This document shows positions 58,135 through 64,000 of a DNA stretch of 64,000 bases, piece after piece (within the stretch, counting starts at the first letter, position 1; each line of letters begins with the position of its first letter). The DNA comes from Paenibacillus graminis. Its GTDB lineage: Bacteria > Bacillota > Bacilli > Paenibacillales > Paenibacillaceae. Below the pieces are notes generated by a model that saw nothing but the letters and a program-made list of their open reading frames with translations, was not told where the DNA came from and did no database searches. The stretch covers positions 6,634,001 to 6,698,000 of the forward strand of contig NZ_CP009287.1 of assembly GCF_000758705.1 (NCBI RefSeq). Reading direction: 5' to 3'. The position numbers and the translations under genes were made by a program.

Positions 58135-58966
58135 CAAAACCGCCCGCCGGATCGGGAGCAAACTGCTGTTTTACATTCCGCTGGCCTTGACGCTGATCCT
58201 TGTGCTTGTGCCTTTTCTATGGGCAATTTCTACTTCCTTAAAAAGAGAATCGGACATTATGAGCCCCGTGATTCATTATCTGCCGCAGCCCATTACCTTT
58301 GCAAATTATATCAGTGTGTGGAACGAAAATAGCTTCTCGCAGTATTTTCTGAACAGTGTGCTGGTATCGGTCATGTCGGTCGTAGTGATTACCCTTCTGT
58401 CCGTAATGAACGGCTACGCGATGAGCCGCTTTAAGTTCAAGGGAAAAAGCGCGTTCATGCTGATCCTGCTCGCTACCCAAATGATGCCCGTAATCCTGTT
58501 TGTGATTCCGCTGTTTCTGATTTTTAAGAATCTCGGGCTGATCAACACTCCTTACTCACTGGTCCTTTTCTATATTGTGCTGCAGGTGCCGTTTAACACG
58601 ATACTGATGCAGGGCTTCATCTCCTCCACACCAAAGGAAATTGACGAAGCTGGCATGGTCGATGGCGCAGGCCGATTCCGCATCATCATGACCATTATCG
58701 CGCCGATTGTGCTTCCGGGCATTGTGGCGACCAGTGCCTTTGCATTCATTGGGGTGTGGAATGAATTCCTGGTCGCCTTCTCCTTCATCACAACGCCGGA
58801 CCGCTTTACCATCCCGATCGGGCTTAAGTTCATGATTGGGGAGTTCAGCGTGCAATACGCTTCACTCGCGGCGGGGAGCATCATCGGCCTCATCCCTCCT
58901 GTACTGCTGTTCATGTACATCCAGCGTTATTTGGTGGAAGGTCTCGGCGGTGCCGTCAAAGGCTGA
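58127..58966 (+). CDS. Sugar ABC transporter permease (MalG/AraQ-type)
   Basis: Second permease, 279 aa with six helices, EAA loop TPKEIDEAGMVDGAGRFRIIM (here split over two short parts: KEIDEAGMVDGAG, RFRIIMTIIAP). Start overlaps the preceding gene (ATGAGTAG), indicating translational coupling. Ends near YIQRYLVEGLGGAVKG, a typical ending for this type. Confidence 0.94.
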   Translation: MSSKTARRIGSKLLFYIPLALTLILVLVPFLWAISTSLKRESDIMSPVIHYLPQPITFANYISVWNENSFSQYFLNSVLVSVMSVVVITLLSVMNGYAMSRFKFKGKSAFMLILLATQMMPVILFVIPLFLIFKNLGLINTPYSLVLFYIVLQVPFNTILMQGFISSTPKEIDEAGMVDGAGRFRIIMTIIAPIVLPGIVATSAFAFIGVWNEFLVAFSFITTPDRFTIPIGLKFMIGEFSVQYASLAAGSIIGLIPPVLLFMYIQRYLVEGLGGAVKG

Positions 58967-59026
58967 ATTCCGGCCAGAAGAAATGCAACGATCCTCACAA
59001 CATCATTTCAGGGAGGTCTATTGTTA

Positions 59027-60379
59027 ATGACAAGAAAATTACGGGGAACAGCCCTTGTGGCCGCTTCGCTGCTGCTGGTGCTGTCCGGCTGCGGTTCGGA
59101 CAAAACATCCAATTCAAATGCATCTGCAGCGGACGGGAGCGCAAACACCAGCGGCAAAGGCGAACCCGCCACGATCAGCTTCTGGGCGGCTGCGGTGACG
59201 ACAGAGCGCAATGCTTTTTTTGAAAAAATCATCAAACAGTTCGAGGAGGAGAATCCGGATATCAAAGTGGACTATCTGGGGGTTCCGGGGGACCTCTCCG
59301 CCTACGAGCAAAAGGTTAACGTAGCCATCTCCGCAGAACAGGCACCGGATATCATGAATGACTTCAAAGCCGATCTGCTCTCCAGAGATGTGCTGGAACC
59401 TTTGGATACGTATTTTGACGGTTGGGCCGACAAGGATCTGATCTCTTCGGAGCTGATTGCCAGCAACCGCAAGCTGGATACGAAAGAAGGGAAATTGTAT
59501 GCGCTCCCATACAGCTCACAGACCTGGAATCTCTGGCTGCGCCCTGACTGGTTCAAGGAAGCCGGCCTACAGCTGCCCGATACCTGGGATCAATTCTTCG
59601 AAGATATTGCCAAGCTCACGGATAAGTCCAAAGACCGCTATGGCCTGAGTATCCGCGGCGGTGCCGGCAGCGCCAATACGCTGGAAATGCTGATGTATTC
59701 CTACTCCGGGATTACCGATTATTTCACGCCGGAAGGAAAGTCGACGATTAACGATCCGCTGCATGCAGAGTTCCTGGAGAAATATCTGGGTGCCTACAAT
59801 GTATATAGTCCGGAAGATGACTTGAATAAAGGCTGGACTGAACTGGCGGCTACCTTCCAATCCAATAAGGCAGCCATCGTGGTCCATAATCTGGGCTCGG
59901 CAAGCTCTCATGAAAAAGCCTTCGGCGGTGACTATACCAAATTCGAGGCTGTTCCGTTTCCAAAAAGTGTGAAGGGCTACCGTGAACATCCCGGTCTTGC
60001 TCCGCTTGGCCTGACCATGAGTAAAACAGCGAAGAATAAAGAAGCCGTATGGAAATTCATGACTTTCTATTTATCCCATGACATCAACAGCCAATATGCG
60101 AAGCTATATGGTGAGATTCCGGCCAACAAGGATGCCGCCTCCGATGCCTGGGTACAAGATATTCCATATATGAAATCCGCCTCCGATCTGCTGAATTCTG
60201 CAGATACCCATTTTGCCGATAACCCGTATTATTTACCGGGCTACAGCAACATTCAGAAGAAGGCTGAATCCATGATCCAAAAAGTAATGGCCAAAAAAAT
60301 GACCGGACCGGAAATGCTTAACGAGTGGGCCAAGCTGCTGGAAGCTGAAAAGCAGTCCTATGATCAAGCCCAAAAGTAA
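59027..60379 (+). CDS. Extracellular solute-binding lipoprotein for oligosaccharide uptake
   Basis: Substrate-binding component of the ABC system, 450 aa. Lipobox LLLVLSGCGSDK places the lipid-modified Cys at about residue 23, followed by a Ser/Asn-rich linker. The family-1 binding-protein fold is shown by KVNVAISAEQAPDIMNDF, YALPYSSQTWNLWLRPDWF and GLTMSKTAKNKEAVWKFM. ATG 59027 is used since GGGAGG lies ten bases upstream; TTG 59021 would be too close. Unusually it follows rather than precedes the permease genes. Confidence 0.93.
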   Translation: MTRKLRGTALVAASLLLVLSGCGSDKTSNSNASAADGSANTSGKGEPATISFWAAAVTTERNAFFEKIIKQFEEENPDIKVDYLGVPGDLSAYEQKVNVAISAEQAPDIMNDFKADLLSRDVLEPLDTYFDGWADKDLISSELIASNRKLDTKEGKLYALPYSSQTWNLWLRPDWFKEAGLQLPDTWDQFFEDIAKLTDKSKDRYGLSIRGGAGSANTLEMLMYSYSGITDYFTPEGKSTINDPLHAEFLEKYLGAYNVYSPEDDLNKGWTELAATFQSNKAAIVVHNLGSASSHEKAFGGDYTKFEAVPFPKSVKGYREHPGLAPLGLTMSKTAKNKEAVWKFMTFYLSHDINSQYAKLYGEIPANKDAASDAWVQDIPYMKSASDLLNSADTHFADNPYYLPGYSNIQKKAESMIQKVMAKKMTGPEMLNEWAKLLEAEKQSYDQAQK

Positions 60380-60406
60380 CTTACCCCCACAGATATGGAG
60401 GCCAGA

Positions 60407-61975
60407 ATGAATACACCTGCTGTTACAGATTCCGGACTCTGGATTCCCGATCAGGAGAACGGGACCTACATCAATCCGATTATCTATGCCGATTACTCTG
60501 ACCCGGATGTCATCCGTGTGGGAGAAGACTTTTTCATGACGGCTTCAAGCTTTACGCACATACCGGGTCTGCCGATTCTTCATTCCCGCGATTTGGTGAA
60601 CTGGCGCATCGTCAATCATGCCCTGCCCCGGCTGGAGCTTCCTGGCTACGACAAGGTGCAGCATGGCAAAGGCGTATGGGCTCCAAGCCTGCGGTATCAT
60701 GAGGGCCAGTTCTGGATCTTCTACGCCACACCCGATGAAGGTATCTTCATGACGAAGGCGGATGATCCGTTCGGAGCCTGGGAACCGCCGCATTTGCTGA
60801 AGGCTGCCAAAGGATGGATTGACCCCTGCCCCTTCTGGGATGAAGACGGGCAAGCCTATCTGGTCCATGCCTACGCCCACAGCCGTTCCGGCCTGAAGCA
60901 TATTCTGAACCTGTGCAGGATGTCCCCTGACGGCACAACATTGCTTGACGACGGCACAATCATTGTGGACGGAACGGTAAAGCATCCCACGCTGGAAGGC
61001 CCAAAAATGTATAAAAGAAACGGCTATTATTATATCTTTGCACCAGCAGGAGGGGTTCCGACAGGCTGGCAGGCGGTCTTCCGCTCCAAATCCATTTATG
61101 GTCCCTATGAAGATAAAATTGTCCTCCAGCAAGGAGAGACCCCGGTGAACGGCCCTCATCAGGGCGGATGGGTCGAGCTGGCCTCCGGTGAGTCCTGGTT
61201 CATTCATTTTCAGGATAAAGGCGCTTACGGGCGGATCACCCATCTGCAGCCCATGGAATGGCGCGAAGATTGGCCCGTGATGGGCCGGCTTGCGCCGGAC
61301 CGGGAGGTCGGGGAGCCTGTAGAGCTCTGGAAGAAGCCTGACGCCGCAGCGGGAGATGTGTGCATTCCGCAGACTTCAGATGATTTCTGCGGGACTGCGC
61401 TCGGCTTGCAGTGGCAATGGCAGGCCAACCCCGCTCCCGGTTGGCATCGCCTGATCCCCGGCGGCGGCTTGAGGCTGAATGCCGCTCCTCTTCCAAGGGA
61501 CTGCCGGACGTTGTATGACACACCGCAGCTGCTTATGCAGAAGCTGGCTGCGCCCGCTTTTACAGCTACCGTCAAAATCACTCCACGCTTCTCCTCCTGC
61601 GGTGAACGCGCGGGACTGGTCGTCTTGGGACACCGGGCGTTCTGCATCGCGTTGTCCCTTGACCCGGCCGGAGATCTCTGGCTGGCCCGATACGAGAGCG
61701 GTACTGCGGATGATCCCGGCCGAAAGGACCTGGATATCAAAATCTCCGCGATTCGTATCCAGACAGAGTCCCTGTATCTCAGGGCCAGTTTTGAAGAAGC
61801 TAACGGCTGCCGTTTCAGCTTTAGCCCGGAGGGTTCCGATTTCACCGAGTTTGGCAGCCCCTTCAGGTTAGAGGAAGGACAATGGGTTGGAGCCAAGGTT
61901 GGCTTATTTGCCCTCTCCCTGACGCCGGGTGAACCACAAGGCTATGCGGACTTTGAGAGATATACGATTTCATAA
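60407..61975 (+). CDS. Glycoside hydrolase family 43 beta-xylosidase/arabinofuranosidase
   Basis: Cytoplasmic glycosidase probably cleaving imported xylo- or arabino-oligosaccharides, 522 aa. The five-bladed beta-propeller has the catalytic base Asp in YADYSDPDVIRVGEDFFM, the pKa-modulating Asp in GWIDPCPFWDEDGQAYL and the general-acid Glu in HPTLEGPKMYKRNGYY. The C-terminal about 190 residues form a beta-sandwich (SDDFCGTALGLQWQW, FRLEEGQWVGAKVGLFAL). ATG 60407 sits five bases after GGAGG; the in-frame ATG 60395 overlaps that ribosome site. No signal peptide, so intracellular. Confidence 0.9.
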   Translation: MNTPAVTDSGLWIPDQENGTYINPIIYADYSDPDVIRVGEDFFMTASSFTHIPGLPILHSRDLVNWRIVNHALPRLELPGYDKVQHGKGVWAPSLRYHEGQFWIFYATPDEGIFMTKADDPFGAWEPPHLLKAAKGWIDPCPFWDEDGQAYLVHAYAHSRSGLKHILNLCRMSPDGTTLLDDGTIIVDGTVKHPTLEGPKMYKRNGYYYIFAPAGGVPTGWQAVFRSKSIYGPYEDKIVLQQGETPVNGPHQGGWVELASGESWFIHFQDKGAYGRITHLQPMEWREDWPVMGRLAPDREVGEPVELWKKPDAAAGDVCIPQTSDDFCGTALGLQWQWQANPAPGWHRLIPGGGLRLNAAPLPRDCRTLYDTPQLLMQKLAAPAFTATVKITPRFSSCGERAGLVVLGHRAFCIALSLDPAGDLWLARYESGTADDPGRKDLDIKISAIRIQTESLYLRASFEEANGCRFSFSPEGSDFTEFGSPFRLEEGQWVGAKVGLFALSLTPGEPQGYADFERYTIS

Positions 61976-62020
61976 CTACAACCCACATAACTCCATAATG
62001 AAGCCCGGCTTAGCATAAGC

Positions 62021-62072
62021 AGCAGCGCAGCGATCCTCCAATGGAAGAGAATCTCTGCGCTGCTGTCTTTTA
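62021..62072 (+). terminator. Terminator of the carbohydrate operon
   Basis: Stem AGCAGCGCAG / CTGCGCTGCT enclosing a loop with smaller pairs, followed by GTCTTTT. The rest of the gap to 62305 holds only the MFS promoter region. Confidence 0.8.
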
Positions 62073-62206
62073 GCGCTGATTGAGCAGCAAGATAAGGGCA
62101 GCTTCTCCGGATACACTCCCTTACTGGACAGATCCCTTTCAGGCAGCAAAACGCGATGCCCGCAGCAGAAATAATTAAGCAGTTGGAAATCTGATCAAAA
62201 GTTGGT

Positions 62207-62235
62207 TTGTATCCCTTTTCAACAAGTGTTACAGT
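62207..62235 (+). promoter_or_regulatory. Candidate promoter of the MFS gene
   Basis: TTGTAT (62207-62212), 17-base spacer, TACAGT (62230-62235), about 70 bases before the TTG start codon. Confidence 0.45.
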
Positions 62236-62305
62236 GATAGAAGCAGCCTCTTCAATGCTGCCATGAATACAAGCAAGGCATTTAGCAGGAAAGGAGTGCC
62301 CAATT

Positions 62306-63538
62306 TTGCGGGAGAACCTTGATAAACAGTTTTCCTTCACCTCATTGAAGTGGTTCAACTTCTTCTTGTATGGAACGGTCGTTCTCTTCACCAGCTTCTT
62401 TCCCCTTTATCTGCAGGAAGTGGGAATGAACAAGCTGGAGATCGGGAGCCTAATGTCGGTCGGGGCGCTTGTCTCCATTATTGCCAATCCCTTCTGGGGC
62501 ATCTGGACCGACCGGTATCAGAATATCCGGCGGATTGTCCTGCTGATGCTCACAGGCACGCTGGTATTATCCCAGGTCGTATTCCAGGCAAATACATATG
62601 AAATGATCTATGCTTCCATATTGTTTTTTTATTTCTTTCAGGGACCGCTGTTTGCCGAGAGCAATACCATGATCCTGAGCTACATTGACGGTACCAAGCA
62701 CCGCTTCAGCTCTTTCCGGCTATGGGGATCGCTGGGCTGGGCCTTTACCGCAATCCTGGCCGGACCTGTGATTGAGTGGGCCGGTGTATCCGTGCTCTCC
62801 TATCTGTTTGCGGCGCTGCTCTGTGCAGCCATGATCTCGCTGATTGTCCTGCCCAGACTCGACCATTCCATCGGGATTGCGCCGCTGCCGTTCAAGGGCT
62901 TCCGCCAGATCTTTTATAATGCCTTTTTTCTGAGCTTCATCTTCTTTGGCATTCTGGTTTCGATCCCCAATACAATGAACAATACCTTCGTGTCCCTGTA
63001 CATTACAGAGCTTGGAGGCAGCAAGACCATGATCGGTCTGGCGGTGTTTCTCTCCTCGATTCTGGAGGTGGCTGTTCTTGTCCTGTGCGACCGTTACCTG
63101 AAACGCAGCATTCCGGTGCTGCTTGGCTGGCTCGCCCTGGTCAGCGCACTGTTCGTCTTGCGCTGGCTGCTGATGGCCGATGCAACAACTCCGCTGCAGG
63201 TGGCCTTTATTCAAATTCTGCATTGCGTTACGTTCGGCGGGTTCTTCTATGTCGGCACCCGGCTGACCATGCTGCTGGTTCCGAAGCCTTACCGTTCCTC
63301 GGGACAAGCGCTGTATACCCTGACTTGGAGCGGGATCTCGGGGATTATGGGCGGCGTTCTCGGCGGCTGGCTGTATCAGTATCTCGGCGCGCAGAGCATG
63401 TACCAGTCCGGAGTCTTTCTATCGCTGATTGGGACTTTGGGGTTCGGTGCCATGTGGCTGCTCGTCAGCCGTGGCGGCTATCACCCCCAGGACGGGCATC
63501 CGGAAGAAGAGTGGAATGAAATTGAGCTGAACCGTTGA
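62306..63538 (+). CDS. MFS transporter (MFS_1-like sugar/nucleoside-type)
   Basis: Twelve-helix major facilitator, 410 aa. Motif A-like loop PFWGIWTDRYQNIRRIV between TM2 and TM3, FQGPLFAESNTMILSYIDG in TM4/5 region and RFSSFRLWGSLGWAFTAILA, which is the fingerprint of the LacY/nucleoside-permease-like MFS_1_like group. Start is TTG 62306 with AAAGGAG nine bases upstream. Position after the GH43 operon suggests a sugar substrate, but it has its own promoter and the link is not proven. Confidence 0.88.
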   Translation: MRENLDKQFSFTSLKWFNFFLYGTVVLFTSFFPLYLQEVGMNKLEIGSLMSVGALVSIIANPFWGIWTDRYQNIRRIVLLMLTGTLVLSQVVFQANTYEMIYASILFFYFFQGPLFAESNTMILSYIDGTKHRFSSFRLWGSLGWAFTAILAGPVIEWAGVSVLSYLFAALLCAAMISLIVLPRLDHSIGIAPLPFKGFRQIFYNAFFLSFIFFGILVSIPNTMNNTFVSLYITELGGSKTMIGLAVFLSSILEVAVLVLCDRYLKRSIPVLLGWLALVSALFVLRWLLMADATTPLQVAFIQILHCVTFGGFFYVGTRLTMLLVPKPYRSSGQALYTLTWSGISGIMGGVLGGWLYQYLGAQSMYQSGVFLSLIGTLGFGAMWLLVSRGGYHPQDGHPEEEWNEIELNR

Positions 63539-63624
63539 TGCTCCAAACCTCTTAAAAAAATGGGTACGCGTCAACATCGGCAGCAGGGAATTAGCCCCGC
63601 CGCCGGACAAGCCCATCACAAACA

Positions 63625-63667
63625 GCAAAGCAGCGGTTCTCCCATGGGTGGAGAATCGCTGCTTTGG
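63625..63667 (+). terminator. Hairpin after the MFS gene
   Basis: Stem AAAGCAGCGGTTCTCC / GGAGAATCGCTGCTTT (one mismatch) with CATGGGT loop. The T run is only the TTT of the arm, so termination strength is uncertain; probably works in both directions. Confidence 0.72.
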
Positions 63668-63745
63668 GTCCATTGCCGCGTGCATCGGCAAATAATCTGC
63701 CACGTCGTGCCGCTAGTAGAGAGTGCCGCGGCCGCGGCAGCTTAA

Positions 63746-64000
63746 TCAAAGGTATTTTTACCTTTGATTTCGCCACTTCCGGCCGCGGCGGACCATTCAA
63801 AGGTATTTTTACCTTTGATTTCGCCACTTCCGGCCTCGGCGGGCCATTCAAAGGTATTTTTACCCTTGATTTCGCCACTTCCGGCTTCGGCGGGCCTATT
63901 CAAAGGTATTTTTACCTTTGATTTCGCCACTTCCGGCCTCGGCGGGCCATTCAAAGGTATTTTTACCTTTGATTTCGCCACTTCCGGCCTCGGCGGGCCA
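63746..64000. repeat. 51-base tandem repeat array running off the right edge
   Basis: Five units starting at 63746, 63797, 63848, 63900 and 63951; all are 51 bases except the third, which is 52. Each holds a small hairpin CAAAGGTA / TACCTTTG and the GC-rich stretch CGCCACTTCCGGCCTCGGCG. Since 51 is a multiple of three, two minus-strand frames are open (repeats like KIPLNGPPRPEVAKSKV or GEIKGKNTFEWPAEAGS), with a TAA at 63742 at the left border. The extra base in unit 3 shifts the frame. Coding status is unresolved because the array continues outside. Confidence 0.85.

Noticed and set aside
61942..62391. 149-codon minus-strand ORF between the GH43 and MFS genes
   Set aside because: It runs through the terminator, the MFS promoter region and the start of the MFS gene; composition and lack of ribosome site mark it as a shadow.
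63746..64000. The 51-base tandem array as a possible CRISPR
   Set aside because: Units are contiguous with no variable spacers and there are no cas genes nearby.

Overview
The window looks like a chromosomal segment of an endospore-forming Firmicute, most probably Paenibacillus. It carries sporulation genes (spoIIID, spoIIQ, spoIID, spoIIR, a Spo0E-like phosphatase), a Gram-positive F1Fo ATP synthase operon, and paired HTH/TPR receptors of the type described as Alo quorum-sensing receptors in Paenibacillus. Ribosome binding sites are strong GGAGG types, TTG and GTG starts are frequent, and a YesM/YesN-type sugar-regulation module is present. Gene order from about 0 to 26.5 kb is nearly that of the Bacillus subtilis prfA to mbl region, read on the minus strand. 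No rRNA, tRNA, CRISPR array, prophage or transposase was seen.

Layout. 0-30 kb is core and almost entirely minus strand. In transcription order it holds fni, a GNAT acetyltransferase and ychF; prfA-prmC; two tandem FtsW/RodA-type genes; spoIIR; ywlC (Sua5), mntP, an arginine phosphatase and a YwlG-like gene; glyA, upp and a UDP-GlcNAc 2-epimerase; atpZ-I-B-E-F-H-A-G-D-C; a DUF1146 gene, murA, spoIID, spoIIQ, spoIIID and the start of mbl. Plausible sigma-F and sigma-E promoters sit in front of spoIIQ, spoIIR and spoIIID. 30-38.4 kb has two phospholipase-D-fold genes facing each other (one a cardiolipin synthase), then a TetR regulator with an RND exporter of the SwrC type. 38.4-38.8 kb is a compact type I toxin-antitoxin locus. 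38.8-41 kb has a TorD-like chaperone and moaA.

41-44.6 kb is the most interesting accessory region. Two paralogous HTH/TPR receptor genes flank a 59-codon Spo0E-like gene, and the 3' end of the upstream receptor overlaps a 47-codon secreted propeptide gene ending in a glycine-rich tail. These small genes are shorter than usual ORF cut-offs and were found by reading the strand directly. 44.7-53.4 kb holds a LysE-type exporter with a divergent MocR regulator, a TetR gene with a perfect operator and a frameshifted SDR gene, an ABC exporter/two-component operon, and mobA. 54-63.5 kb is a carbohydrate locus (sensor kinase, AraC-type response regulator, two permeases, lipoprotein binding protein, GH43 glycosidase) plus an MFS permease. 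The window ends in a 51-bp tandem repeat array.

Four copies of a roughly 220-400-bp intergenic repeat, all in the same orientation and built of complementary GTGGAAAAAGG / CCTTTTTCCAC segments, occur near 0.9, 26.7, 47.3 and 53.5 kb. One copy appears to have truncated a small gene. Several start codons were moved from the longest ORF to the codon with a well-placed ribosome binding site.
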